From Terriglobales bacterium (lineage in GTDB: Bacteria > Acidobacteriota > Terriglobia > Bryobacterales > Bryobacteraceae), in assembly GCA_021372245.1 (NCBI GenBank), contig JAJFUV010000053.1, positions 1 through 48,345 of the forward strand: a stretch of 48,345 nt of DNA. Direction: 5' to 3'. Both the position numbers and the translations under genes were made by a program. Below are positions 24,930 through 33,193 of the stretch, piece after piece; the first letter of the stretch is position 1, and each line of letters opens with the position of its first letter. Under the pieces are notes generated by a model that had not been told where the DNA came from, did not search any database, and worked only from the letters and a program-made list of their open reading frames with translations.

Positions 24930-25628
24930 TCAAGCCAGGTCGAACAGGAGCACCTCGCAACCGGCCGGCGACGACATGTTGACCGCCGGCTCTTCGGAAA
25001 TGGCGGCGCCGTCACCCGCGCTAAGCTTGATCCCGTTGACCTCGACGGCTCCCCGTGCCACCTGCACCCACGCGTTCCGCCCGGGCGCCAGTTCATGTAC
25101 GACGGTTGAGGCCGGCTTCATCCTGGCTGCATACACCTCGGCATCCTGCTGAATATGAACGGTGCCCGCCGAACCGTTTCCGGAAGCTACCGCAATGAGT
25201 TGCCCGCCCGCCAGCCGCTCGGAAAAGTCCCGCTGTTCATAGCCGGGCTGGATGCCTTTCCGCGAAGGGCGAATCCAGATCTGTAAGAAGTGGACCGCCT
25301 CCGTGCTCGAATCGTTATATTCGCTGTGGGTGATGCCGGTGCCCGCGCTCATACGCTGCACTTCGCCGGGACGAACGACGGAAGCGTTGCCCATGCTGTC
25401 CTTATGCTTCAGCGCACCTTCCAGCACGTAAGTGATGATTTCCATGTCCTGGTGCCCATGCGTGGGGAAGCCTTGTTGTGGCGCGACGCGGTCCTCGTTG
25501 ATTACGCGCAACGACCGGAAGCCCATGTGGCGGGGGTCGTAGTACTGGTCGAAGGAAAATGTGTGGCGGCTATCGAGCCAGCCGATCCGCGTAACGCCGC
25601 GTTTGGCGGCGGGTCTCAGCGACAACAT
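24930..25628 (-). CDS. Pirin family protein (bicupin)
   Basis: The 232 residues match bacterial YhaK/YhhW-type pirins. The N-terminal cupin holds the metal residues (FPTHGHQDMEIITYVLEG and TGITHSEYND), preceded by the typical WLDSRHTFSFDQYYDPRHMGF; a second cupin without metal ligands ends the chain. Some pirins oxidise quercetin and others sense redox state; the role here is unknown. It lies 37 bases downstream of the TPR gene on the same strand, so the two may be co-transcribed. Confidence 0.93.
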   Translation of the reverse strand: MLSLRPAAKRGVTRIGWLDSRHTFSFDQYYDPRHMGFRSLRVINEDRVAPQQGFPTHGHQDMEIITYVLEGALKHKDSMGNASVVRPGEVQRMSAGTGITHSEYNDSSTEAVHFLQIWIRPSRKGIQPGYEQRDFSERLAGGQLIAVASGNGSAGTVHIQQDAEVYAARMKPASTVVHELAPGRNAWVQVARGAVEVNGIKLSAGDGAAISEEPAVNMSSPAGCEVLLFDLA

Positions 25629-25665
25629 TCTTATTAGATTTGCCGGACCGCTCCCGCGATGCGGG

Positions 25666-26565
25666 CTACTTCGGCTCCGCGATGCCCACTTCCCGAAGCA
25701 GGGCGCGGACCTCTTCGGGCGGCAGGAGATCGCTCAATTGCGAGAATGCCCGGAAGGCCAGTTCTTCGTAGCAGCGTGCCTGCCAGAAAAGCGATTCCGG
25801 AGTCTTGGCCTGGGCGACGGCGGCGATGATCTGGCGGTAGTGGCCGGCGAGGAACTCGCATTCACGCGAGGGCTTGGAGCAATCGGGCTCGGGCGCCGGG
25901 GGCTTTTGCGCGGCAGCGGATTTCGACGCCGCATCCCCGTACAGGTCGGAATCGGCAACCAGGTCCGTCCAAAGCCGGGATGTAGGGGCGATCTTACGCA
26001 ACTCGGCCGCCCGGGCCCGCCCCAGGCGCACGTAACTCAATCCAAGCTGCTTCCAGGCGCGCACTTGGTGGATGTCGACGCTGGTGTACCGCTCGTAAAA
26101 TTCCACGGCGCGCTCGAAGTGGCCCAATTCGTAATGCGTATCGGCCAGCTCCAGGTGTACCTTCCGGCTGCCCGGCTCCAATACCAGCGTGTGTTCGAAG
26201 GCTTCCAGTGCCTTGGCCGGCTGTCCCAACTTCTTCCAACAGCTCCCCGCAGCCAGGTAGGCAGGCGCGAAATCGGGGTCCAACTTCAATACGCGGTCAA
26301 ACTGCGCGATCGCCTCGCGGGGTTTATCCGCGGCATCCAGCGCGAGCCCCAGGTTCATGACGAGGCCGGCGTTCGAGGCATCATTCTTGAGCAGGTCGCG
26401 GTAGATTTCAATCGCTTCCGGGAAGCGGCCCTCGTCCATGGCGACGCGGGCGCGATCGGCCGCCCGTGACGGTGCATCAGCTTGCACGGCGGCAAGCAGC
26501 CCCCATCCAAGTAGGAGGTTCAGTATAATAAGCGTTTTTGCGGGACGGTTTACCTTGCAGCTCAC
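25666..26565 (-). CDS. Exported tetratricopeptide-repeat protein
   Basis: The 299-residue protein has a signal peptide (LIILNLLLGWGLLAAVQADA) and about four TPR units from residue 35 to 190, with the usual pattern of small and aromatic residues (for example FPEAIEIYRDLLKNDASNAG and PREAIAQFDRVLKLDPDFAP). The C-terminal half contains a Cys pair region (PDCSKPSRECEF) and further helices. TPR proteins scaffold protein complexes; the partner is unknown. The start is GTG at 26565, which overlaps the start of the divergent symporter gene by 11 bases. Confidence 0.85.
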   Translation of the reverse strand: MSCKVNRPAKTLIILNLLLGWGLLAAVQADAPSRAADRARVAMDEGRFPEAIEIYRDLLKNDASNAGLVMNLGLALDAADKPREAIAQFDRVLKLDPDFAPAYLAAGSCWKKLGQPAKALEAFEHTLVLEPGSRKVHLELADTHYELGHFERAVEFYERYTSVDIHQVRAWKQLGLSYVRLGRARAAELRKIAPTSRLWTDLVADSDLYGDAASKSAAAQKPPAPEPDCSKPSRECEFLAGHYRQIIAAVAQAKTPESLFWQARCYEELAFRAFSQLSDLLPPEEVRALLREVGIAEPK

Positions 26566-28336
26566 ATTAATCGACTGGACTATTGTAGCTCTCTATTTCG
26601 CGCTGAACATCGGCATCGGCTTTTACTACAAAGCCCGCGCCGGCAAGAGCGTGAACGAATTCTTCCTTAGCGGCCGCGACGTACCCTGGTGGCTGGCCGG
26701 CCTCTCCATGGTGGCGACCACCTTCGCCGCCGACACGCCCCTGGCGGTGACGGGCATGGTGGCTCGCGGCGGCATCGCCGGCAACTGGCTGTGGTGGAAT
26801 TTCGTGGCCAGCGGCATGCTGACGGTGTTCTTCTACGCACGGTTGTGGCGCCGGTCCGGCGTGATGACCGACGTGGAGTTTTCCGAGATCCGTTACAGCG
26901 GGAAGCCGGCGGCATTCCTGCGCGGCTTCCGCGCCGTGTACTTCGGTATTCCCATCAACTGCATCGTGCTCGGCTGGGTGAACCTGGCGATGGTGAAGAT
27001 CCTGTCGCTCATCCTGGGGGTGAACAAGCTCACGGCGCTCCTGATCGTGTTGGGCATGATCGCGGTAACCTCGTTCATCTCGACTCTCAGCGGGCTGTGG
27101 GGCGTGCTGGTGACCGACGCGATCCAGTTCTTCATTAAGATGACGATGGTCGTCGTGTTGGCGATATTCGCCGTCCATGCGGTGGGCGGCATGGACGCAC
27201 TGAAGCTGAAACTGATGGCGCTGGACCAGGCGCGCGGTGTCGCCACCGGTGGGCACGGATCCGTGCTGAGCTTCGTGCCGGACCTCGATTCGGTCTGGAT
27301 GCCCATGATCACGTTCCTGGTCTACATCTCGCTCAACTGGTGGGCGACGTGGTATCCGGGTGCCGAGCCGGGCGGCGGCGGCTACATCGCACAGCGCATG
27401 TTCTCGGCCAAGAACGAAAAGCATTCGCTTCTGGCCACGCTGTTCTTCAACGTGATGCACTACGCCGTGCGGCCGTGGCCGTGGATTCTGACGGCCCTGG
27501 TTTCCGTGGTGGTCTATCCCGGGTTGGCCGATCCGGAATCCGGCTTCGTTCTCGTGATGATCGACTTCCTGCCGGCATCGTTGCGCGGCCTGATGGTCGC
27601 GGCCTTCGCCGCCGCCTTCATGTCGACCATCGCCACGAACCTCAACTGGGGCGCCAGTTACCTGGTGAACGATTTTTACCGCCGTTTTGTCAACAAGAAG
27701 GCGAGCGACAGGCACTACGTGACCGTCTCGAAGCTCGCCACGGTGCTGTTGACCATCCTCTCGGCCATCGTCACTTTCTATATGGATTCGATTGCTGGAG
27801 CGTGGAAGCTGTTGATCGTCACCGGCGCCGGTACCGGCGGCGTGCTGTTGCTGCGCTGGTTCTGGTGGCGCATCAATGCCTGGAGCGAACTGTCGGCCAT
27901 GATCAGCGCTTTCGTCGTGTCGGTGACCCTGCAGACGGCCGGCAAGCTTGACAGCGACAAGCCCGTGGACTTCGCCTGGATCATGATGATCACGGTGGCC
28001 ATCACCACCGCGGTCTGGTTGCTGGCGACGTTCCTTACCAAGCCGGAGCCCGACGAGGTCCTGAAGGCCTTCTACCGCCGGACTTATCCGTCGCGCTTCG
28101 GTTGGAAACGCATTGCCGCCATGGTGCCGGAAGTGAAGGCCCCCGGCGACGGCATGTGGAATCTTCTCGACTGGATTTGCGGTTGCGTATTCATCTACTG
28201 CACGTTGTTCGGCGTGGGCAAGATTATCCTGGGCCACCTGGCGATGGGCATGGGAATGCTTGTAGCGGGATTTGTGGCCGGGGCGATCATCTTCTGGAAT
28301 CTGTCGCACAGAGGTTGGAGTACGTTGTCTGAATAA
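26555..28336 (+). CDS. Sodium:solute symporter (SSS family)
   Basis: The 593-residue protein has about 13-14 membrane segments and SSS-family motifs: NIGIGFYYKARAGKSVNEFFLSGRD split around helix 1 (the FFLAGR-like signature), ATTFAADTPLAVTGM in helix 2 and AFAAAFMSTIATNLNWGASYLVND in the sodium-binding helix region. It probably takes up a sugar or related solute with sodium. No ATG is available; TTG 26555 starts just before the first helix. The divergent TPR gene starts 10 bases further on the other strand. It overlaps the next gene (secreted glycosidase-like) by a few bases. Confidence 0.9.
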   Translation: MQLTLIDWTIVALYFALNIGIGFYYKARAGKSVNEFFLSGRDVPWWLAGLSMVATTFAADTPLAVTGMVARGGIAGNWLWWNFVASGMLTVFFYARLWRRSGVMTDVEFSEIRYSGKPAAFLRGFRAVYFGIPINCIVLGWVNLAMVKILSLILGVNKLTALLIVLGMIAVTSFISTLSGLWGVLVTDAIQFFIKMTMVVVLAIFAVHAVGGMDALKLKLMALDQARGVATGGHGSVLSFVPDLDSVWMPMITFLVYISLNWWATWYPGAEPGGGGYIAQRMFSAKNEKHSLLATLFFNVMHYAVRPWPWILTALVSVVVYPGLADPESGFVLVMIDFLPASLRGLMVAAFAAAFMSTIATNLNWGASYLVNDFYRRFVNKKASDRHYVTVSKLATVLLTILSAIVTFYMDSIAGAWKLLIVTGAGTGGVLLLRWFWWRINAWSELSAMISAFVVSVTLQTAGKLDSDKPVDFAWIMMITVAITTAVWLLATFLTKPEPDEVLKAFYRRTYPSRFGWKRIAAMVPEVKAPGDGMWNLLDWICGCVFIYCTLFGVGKIILGHLAMGMGMLVAGFVAGAIIFWNLSHRGWSTLSE

Positions 28337-30653
28337 GACACTCTTGTTGTTGGCGGCCGCTGTGTTTGCGGCCCAGGCTGGACCGGTCGAATTCGGCAGG
28401 AAAGAAGTGGAAAGCGCCGTCGCCGCGCGTGGGTTGCGGCCCGGCGCGATCCGTTTCACGACGGAGATCACTTCGGACGCCGCCGAAACGTACCGGATTG
28501 TGCCCGGCCGCATCCAGGGCGGCGACCTGCGCGGGTTGATGTACGGCATGCTCGCCGCGGCCGAGCAGGTGCGGTCCAAGGGGCGCCTGTCGAAGGAAAA
28601 AGGCGCGCCCGCGACGCCCTTGCGCGGCGTCCGGCTCGTTGCCGGCATCGGCGACTTCGAACAAGAGTGGTTTCAATCGCAAGACGGTTGGCGCGATTAC
28701 ATCCGCGCCCTCGCGCGCAACCGCTTCAACCGCCTGAACCTGGTTTTCACGCATTCCGGCAGCGAATTCGCACCACCGTATCCGTACTTGCTCTCCGTGC
28801 CCGGGTTTCCCCAGGTGCGCGTGAAAGGTCTCACGGCCGCACAGCGCGAACGGAATCTGGCCCTGCTGCGGTTCATCGCTTCCACCTGCGCCGAACACGC
28901 CGTCGACTTCACGCTGGGCATTTGGGAGGAGAAGGCGCGCGGCGGAGCAAAGTCGGCGGTGGAAGGACTCAATGCGGAAAACCTCGGCCCTTACAGTTAC
29001 GCGGCCATGAAGCAGCTGCTGGCCGAGTGCCGGGCCATCCGCTGCGTGCAACTGCGGGGCGGTAGTGAAGGCGGGGCGGCTTCCGGCGGCAAGAACGCGT
29101 TCCGCGCCGTCGCCGAAGCGGGCCGGCGCGTGGTCCTCGAGGTGGATAGCGATGCTTACGAAGCTGCACTCGCTTCAGGAGCGCCTGTGCGCTTGCCGCT
29201 GGACTATTGGAACCTGTGGGTGGGACACGACACCGCGGCGGCGCGCCGGAGGGCAGGCGGCACGTTGGACCTGCTCGAAAGGCCGCGCCGGCACGGCGTT
29301 TTTTGGCAAATCGCCGCGTCTGGGGTGTGTTCGCAGTTCGCATGGGGCGATCCCGAGTCCGCACGGTGGATCATCCCTGCGCTGACGGCGTCCGGCTCCG
29401 AGGGCTTTGAAATTGACCTGGGGCGCGCGAGGCTGGACGGCGGCGCCTGGCTCCCGCACTTCTTGTGGGGCAGGCTCGGCTACGATCCGCTAACGCCGGA
29501 GAAACTCTGGACAGCGGCCAGCGCGCAGGAAGCCTATCGGCATGCGGGCCGCGCGTGCACGGTGTTGGCGGTCCAGCCGTTGGTCCAGCGGGAACCCGTG
29601 GAGACGGCCGCGCGGTTGACTCAGGCGGCGTTGGGGATCGAACAGGGCCTGGCGCGGGCGGATGCCAAGTCGGCGGGCGCGAGCGGAGTGAAGGACGTCG
29701 CGCTGCTTGCCCGCTATCGCGCACGCAAGCTGGTGGCCGAGGATCACCTGGCGTACTTTGACGAGACCGGCGACGCGAGATCGCTCGAATTGGCGAAGCG
29801 GGAGTTGCGGGCCGCGCTCGCGGCCGGCGAAAACCTGGCCGAGTTGCGCGAGAGCCTTGCGGTGGATCGCCGGCAGTTGGAGCGGATCGGGCAGCGCGAG
29901 CGAATCGAAGAGCGTTTCGGTCGTTTCGACATCGCGTTCGATTTCGGTCCGGCCTTGGACGGAAGCGCCGTCGTAGGGCGGTTCCGCGGCGTTGCCACGG
30001 GGACGCGCTACACGGACACGCGGGGCTATGGCTGGACAGCGGAGGGAAACCGCGAAGCGATGCGGCTCCCGAAACGCCCTGCGGCAAACCTGCTGTTTGG
30101 CGATGCCATCCGAGGGCAAGGCCGACAGGTTTTCCGCGTGAAGACCGGCCCGGGCGACTTCACAGTGCTGCTGATCGGTCCCGACGGCAAAGCCGTCACG
30201 CGCAAGCTGCGCGCGCGCAACGAAGTGGTGGATGTGGTGTTTGAAGGCGAGGCCTGGGAAGTGGCCGGCGTGATTGTGAAAGCGGCGAAGCCCGCGCCAC
30301 CGCCCGCCGCGCGCGCGTCGTCCGAACCCCTGCCGACGCCCGAGATCGAACACACCCCGCCCAAAGAAGCCAGGCCGAATCGCCCCCTCAAGCTGAGCGT
30401 GCGCGTGAAGCCCGCAACGAACGTAGCCTTGATCCGGCTGCATTACGGCCCCGCCAGCTTGCGGGAGCCGCTCAAGACCATCGAGATCCCCTCGGCAAAG
30501 CCAAACTTCACCATTCCCGCCGCCGAGGTAACCGTGCGCTGGGATCTGATGTACTACTTCGAAGTCCTCAACACGGGAAAGGGCACCTGGCTAGACCCCG
30601 ATCCGTTCCTGGCTTCGCCATATTACGTGGTGAGGGTGGGGGAACGAAAATAG
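28329..30653 (+). CDS. Secreted glycoside hydrolase-like protein (GH20/GH67-type architecture)
   Basis: The protein (774 residues from CTG 28329) starts with a signal peptide (NKTLLLLAAAVFAAQA). An N-terminal alpha/beta domain like those of hexosaminidases and alpha-glucuronidases follows (RGLMYGMLAAAEQVR), then a TIM-barrel-like centre (RDYIRALARNRFNRLNLVFTH, DFTLGIWEEKA, PVRLPLDYWNLW). The last 350 residues are helical and beta-sandwich regions. I cannot name the catalytic acids, so the activity is not certain. The CTG start gives a good signal peptide and overlaps the symporter stop; TTG 28344 is an alternative. The gene pair suggests hydrolysis outside and uptake of the product. Confidence 0.72.
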   Translation: MNKTLLLLAAAVFAAQAGPVEFGRKEVESAVAARGLRPGAIRFTTEITSDAAETYRIVPGRIQGGDLRGLMYGMLAAAEQVRSKGRLSKEKGAPATPLRGVRLVAGIGDFEQEWFQSQDGWRDYIRALARNRFNRLNLVFTHSGSEFAPPYPYLLSVPGFPQVRVKGLTAAQRERNLALLRFIASTCAEHAVDFTLGIWEEKARGGAKSAVEGLNAENLGPYSYAAMKQLLAECRAIRCVQLRGGSEGGAASGGKNAFRAVAEAGRRVVLEVDSDAYEAALASGAPVRLPLDYWNLWVGHDTAAARRRAGGTLDLLERPRRHGVFWQIAASGVCSQFAWGDPESARWIIPALTASGSEGFEIDLGRARLDGGAWLPHFLWGRLGYDPLTPEKLWTAASAQEAYRHAGRACTVLAVQPLVQREPVETAARLTQAALGIEQGLARADAKSAGASGVKDVALLARYRARKLVAEDHLAYFDETGDARSLELAKRELRAALAAGENLAELRESLAVDRRQLERIGQRERIEERFGRFDIAFDFGPALDGSAVVGRFRGVATGTRYTDTRGYGWTAEGNREAMRLPKRPAANLLFGDAIRGQGRQVFRVKTGPGDFTVLLIGPDGKAVTRKLRARNEVVDVVFEGEAWEVAGVIVKAAKPAPPPAARASSEPLPTPEIEHTPPKEARPNRPLKLSVRVKPATNVALIRLHYGPASLREPLKTIEIPSAKPNFTIPAAEVTVRWDLMYYFEVLNTGKGTWLDPDPFLASPYYVVRVGERK

Positions 30654-30693
30654 CGCCGCCAGACGTTCACACCTTACGCATGTCGAGTCTCAG

Positions 30694-31305
30694 CTACTTG
30701 GGAGGCTCAGCATCGGGTTTGCGCTGACTCCGTTCCAGGTCACGTACCAGTTGCCTCACGGCTCGCTCCACCGCATCGGAGACCGCGCTCCTCGTCTTGC
30801 CTCCCGGGCTGTCCTGCGTGTACGCCCATATGATGGTCCCTTCCTGGTCGACAAGCCGTAATGTCACCGAGGCGGTCGCACGGGTCTCAGAGGAGTAGAG
30901 CGATTCACCGCTGTCGCCGCGCGCTGCGCCGAAGCCGGCAGAGCCGCTTGAACCCGTCACGCTGGCGCCTCCGCCTGCAACACCAAATCCTGTCGCTTCA
31001 CCCTCAGCCCGGACTCTCTTTTCCTGGCGTTCGATTACGGCTCCCTTCAGTGCCGCGTCCGCCTTATCACAGCGCTCGGTTACGGTGAAACGACGTGCCG
31101 AAAACAGCCCCGCAATAGCAAACTCCCTGGCAGCGGCGACCACGGATTCATCACCCGCGATTTTGTCGACGCAGATCCTATGCACCATGCTGAGAGTCTG
31201 CGAAGTACTCCCGGAAGATGCGGTTGCCGGTGCCGGTTGCGCCTGGAGGTGAGATAGTGCTGCAAGCGCCAACAGTAACAGACCCGTGAAGCAGTACTTA
31301 CCCAT
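30694..31305 (-). CDS. Exported CsgG/LpoB-like protein of unknown function
   Basis: From the ATG at 31305 the product is 203 residues with a signal peptide (FTGLLLLALAALSHLQAQ). The mature part has an alpha/beta pattern seen in CsgG-, LpoB- and TolB-N-like domains: a strand with VHRICVDKIAG, a helix, FSARRFTVTERCDKADAALKG, a Gly/Ser-rich loop (FGVAGGGASVTGSSGSAGFG) and ATASVTLRLVDQEGTIIWAYT with a final helix. This fold resemblance is an inference. A longer form starting at GTG 31341 is possible. It overlaps the end of the upstream paralog by 8 bases and ends the three-gene operon. Confidence 0.72.
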   Translation of the reverse strand: MGKYCFTGLLLLALAALSHLQAQPAPATASSGSTSQTLSMVHRICVDKIAGDESVVAAAREFAIAGLFSARRFTVTERCDKADAALKGAVIERQEKRVRAEGEATGFGVAGGGASVTGSSGSAGFGAARGDSGESLYSSETRATASVTLRLVDQEGTIIWAYTQDSPGGKTRSAVSDAVERAVRQLVRDLERSQRKPDAEPPK

Positions 31306-31768
31306 GGACGTGCTTGCGGGCCTCTTCGGATTCATATTCACACTTCACTCCACTGCGCGCCTCAATGATCGTGATGACCGACTTCGGCGTTCCCTTGGCC
31401 AACTCGAGCACAACCCCATTAGGCTTATCGTTGGCATCTTTGAAACCTATCGTGAGGAAGTGTTTCCTCTTCTTGGAGAACAGGGCCCAGACTGTGATTA
31501 CGATAGCGACCCCCAGTCTGCGGCCGGCCTTTTGGCCGTACTCTACCGAAGTAATCCCGTCGTACGGGATTTCGAACTTTCCCTTGGGTGAACTGAACTT
31601 CAGAACTTTGGGATCGTCGGTTTCCAGTTGTCCCTCCGTCGCTTCGGGTAGTCCACCAATGGTGCCGCCGACATACATAGCCTCTTTCCCTCGTACGGCC
31701 GCGGCTGACAGCGCGGGGATTAACAAACCGCACCCCGCCAACTTGCTCAGACTCTCTCTTCTCGTCAT
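31298..31768 (-). CDS. Tat-exported paralog B of unknown function
   Basis: The 156-residue protein begins with a twin-arginine-like signal (TRRESLSKLAGCG, then a hydrophobic stretch to AAAVRG). The mature part is closely similar to the next gene upstream: AMYVGGT, KGKFEIPYDGITSVEYGQK, AGRRLGVA, ALFSKKRKHFLTIGF, EARSG and SEEARKH all recur. The conserved middle (basic loop between two hydrophobic strands) has a PH-like flavour, but no family is recognised. GAGGG in the end of the upstream gene serves as the ribosome-binding site, and the genes are 2 bases apart. Confidence 0.75.
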   Translation of the reverse strand: MTRRESLSKLAGCGLLIPALSAAAVRGKEAMYVGGTIGGLPEATEGQLETDDPKVLKFSSPKGKFEIPYDGITSVEYGQKAGRRLGVAIVITVWALFSKKRKHFLTIGFKDANDKPNGVVLELAKGTPKSVITIIEARSGVKCEYESEEARKHVHG

Positions 31769-31770
31769 GG

Positions 31771-32247
31771 CTACTTTCCCTCGAAATGCTTCCTGGCTTC
31801 TTCGGATTCGAAGTCGATCTTCTTCCCGGAGCGGGCCTCGAGAATGCCGGCGACCGAACGAACCTTGCCCTTCGCGATTTCGAAAACCGCTCCCTGCTTT
31901 TCACCCTTCTCATCGGCAAAAGCCACAGTGAGATAGTGCCTGCGTTTCTTTGAGAACAAGGCGATGGGGCTTACCGCAAGCGCAACACCTAATCTCCGGC
32001 CCGCCTTCTGGCCGTACTCCAAAGACGTGATCCCCTTGTACGGGATGGTGAACTTGCCTTTCTTCGCAACGAATTCAGCGAATGTCTCGTTGGATGTGCT
32101 CAGATGTCCCTCGGTCTTTTCCGGGACGGCATTCATCGTACCGCCAACATACATGGCTTCGTCCCCCCGCACTGCTGCGATCAGGCGAGTCATCCCAACG
32201 AGCCCGCACCCAGCCACAAACTGAATGAATGAACGTCGATGGTACAT
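31771..32247 (-). CDS. Tat-exported paralog A of unknown function
   Basis: The 158-residue protein is the first gene of the leftward operon. It has a twin-arginine-like signal (YHRRSFIQFVAGCGL) and the same core as the following paralog (AMYVGGT, KGKFTIPYKGITSLEYGQK, AGRRLGVALAVSPIALFSKK, then VFEIAKG, EARSGKK and SEEARKHFEG). About half of the residues look identical between the two. A strong AGGAGG site lies 5 bases before the ATG. The promoter with a perfect TATAAT lies 65 bases upstream. The function is unknown. Confidence 0.75.
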   Translation of the reverse strand: MYHRRSFIQFVAGCGLVGMTRLIAAVRGDEAMYVGGTMNAVPEKTEGHLSTSNETFAEFVAKKGKFTIPYKGITSLEYGQKAGRRLGVALAVSPIALFSKKRRHYLTVAFADEKGEKQGAVFEIAKGKVRSVAGILEARSGKKIDFESEEARKHFEGK

Positions 32248-32271
32248 GAGATCCTCCTATGCGCTGCAAAC

Positions 32272-32289
32272 CTTGACAGATATGTCAAG
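32272..32289. promoter_or_regulatory. Perfect inverted repeat in the leader of the 32247 operon
   Basis: CTTGACA and TGTCAAG flank four bases, giving a perfect 7-bp inverted repeat 24 bases before the start codon of the leftward operon and downstream of its predicted promoter. In RNA it would form a tetraloop hairpin just before the AGGAGG site; in DNA it could be an operator. Confidence 0.5.
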
Positions 32290-32293
32290 ATTC

Positions 32294-32382
32294 GTGCGCC
32301 AATCCCGTAAAATTATACGCCTGGCTCACGAGCTTGGCGCACAGTTTCTCATCACTTCTTTAGCTCACGATTTGTGTGCCAA
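32294..32382. promoter_or_regulatory. Three GTGYGCCAA sites at an exact 40-bp spacing
   Basis: GTGCGCCAA (32294-32302, plus strand), its exact inverse TTGGCGCAC (32334-32342) and GTGTGCCAA (32374-32382) begin 40 bases apart. For leftward transcription the first site covers the start region and the second lies where a -35 element would be; the third is further upstream. The GCTCACGA word also repeats at 32324-32331 and 32363-32370. This looks like a regulator-binding array for the 32247 operon. Confidence 0.5.
32312..32317 (-). promoter_or_regulatory. Perfect TATAAT -10 element for the leftward operon
   Basis: Read on the minus strand, these six bases are TATAAT, 65 bases before the ATG at 32247. 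No TTGACA-like -35 is present at the right distance; the inverse GTGCGCCAA site sits there instead, which fits an activator- or repressor-controlled promoter. Confidence 0.5.
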
Positions 32383-32400
32383 CGAAGAGAGGAGAAGGAT

Positions 32401-32461
32401 GGGTTCGAACCTGCGACTTCCGACGTGACGGTCACCGGGACGACGTGGCCGTCTCATCGCC
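32401..32461 (-). pseudogene. Degenerate tRNA-Asp-like fragment
   Basis: The 29 bases 32401-32429 match the T-arm, variable loop and 3' anticodon-stem part of the intact tRNA-Asp at 35704-35778 in 27 positions (differences at two sites). Further towards 32461 a GGCGATG stretch could be a decayed 5' acceptor, but the T-stem (GCAGG against CCATC) and acceptor stem do not pair. It cannot be a working tRNA. It is either a decayed tRNA gene or a trace of recombination at the tRNA. The rest of the 32248-32596 gap has no other gene. Confidence 0.55.
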
Positions 32462-32596
32462 TAACCCGTGGCCTGACATCCCACCGGTTCCGCCCCATGC
32501 CCCAGCGGTTTTCCGCCGCGCTATGCGATACTGCGGCTTTGTGGTGCAAAGGATCATGAACAGGGGCCAGAGCATGCGGGAAGCTGCCGACGCGAC

Positions 32597-33163
32597 ATGG
32601 GTTGGATAAGTCTCCTGGCGCTGGCCTGCGCCCTCGCCATGGACGCGTTCGCCGTGGCCATCGTGACCGGGTTGACGCTCAACCCCCTGACGCCACGTCA
32701 AGTCTTCCGGCTGGCCTTCCATTTTGGGCTGTTTCAGGCCCTGATGCCGATGCTCGGCTGGCTTGCCGGTACCATCGTCCAGAAGTACATTTCGACGCTA
32801 GACCACTGGATTGCTTTTGGGCTCCTGGCATTTGTCGGCGGCAGAATGATTTGGGGAGCCCTTCACGACCAGGAAAGCGGGCGGCGTACATTGATCGACC
32901 CGACGACCGGCTGGTCCCTGGTGGTGCTCTCGGTGGCCACCAGCATCGACGCTTTGGCCGTCGGCCTCTCGCTGGCCTTCCTCGGCTCGACGATCTTCGT
33001 CCCCGCCCTCGTGATCGGGATCGTAGCGGCTTCCTTTACCTCGGTTGGGATGGTAATCGGAAGACGAGTCGGGTCCATCTGGGGCGAACGAGTGACGGTT
33101 CTCGGGGGCCTGATCCTGATCGGCATCGGGATCAAGATCGTGATCGAGCACCTGTCAGCCTAA
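32597..33163 (+). CDS. mntP: Manganese efflux pump MntP
   Basis: The 188-residue membrane protein has six hydrophobic segments in two related halves, each with the acidic MntP motif: CALAMDAFAVAI in helix 1 and ATSIDALAVGLSLAF in helix 4. Both Asp residues needed for Mn2+ transport are present. MntP exports excess Mn2+ from the cytoplasm. In many bacteria it is controlled by a yybP-ykoY riboswitch, but I see no such consensus in the 350 bases upstream. It is convergent with the SBBP-repeat gene. Confidence 0.94.
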   Translation: MGWISLLALACALAMDAFAVAIVTGLTLNPLTPRQVFRLAFHFGLFQALMPMLGWLAGTIVQKYISTLDHWIAFGLLAFVGGRMIWGALHDQESGRRTLIDPTTGWSLVVLSVATSIDALAVGLSLAFLGSTIFVPALVIGIVAASFTSVGMVIGRRVGSIWGERVTVLGGLILIGIGIKIVIEHLSA

Positions 33164-33193
33164 CTACCCTTCGGGACTTGTGCTGGCGCTCGC

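Noticed and set aside
26567..28648. 693-codon open frame antisense to the symporter gene
   Set aside because: It mirrors the symporter codons, is His/Arg/Asp-rich without domain motifs, and is an artefact of high GC.
32401..32461. Functional tRNA
   Set aside because: Acceptor and T stems do not pair; only about 29 bases resemble tRNA-Asp.
32248..32596. yybP-ykoY manganese riboswitch before mntP
   Set aside because: No conserved core of this riboswitch could be found in the 350 bases upstream.
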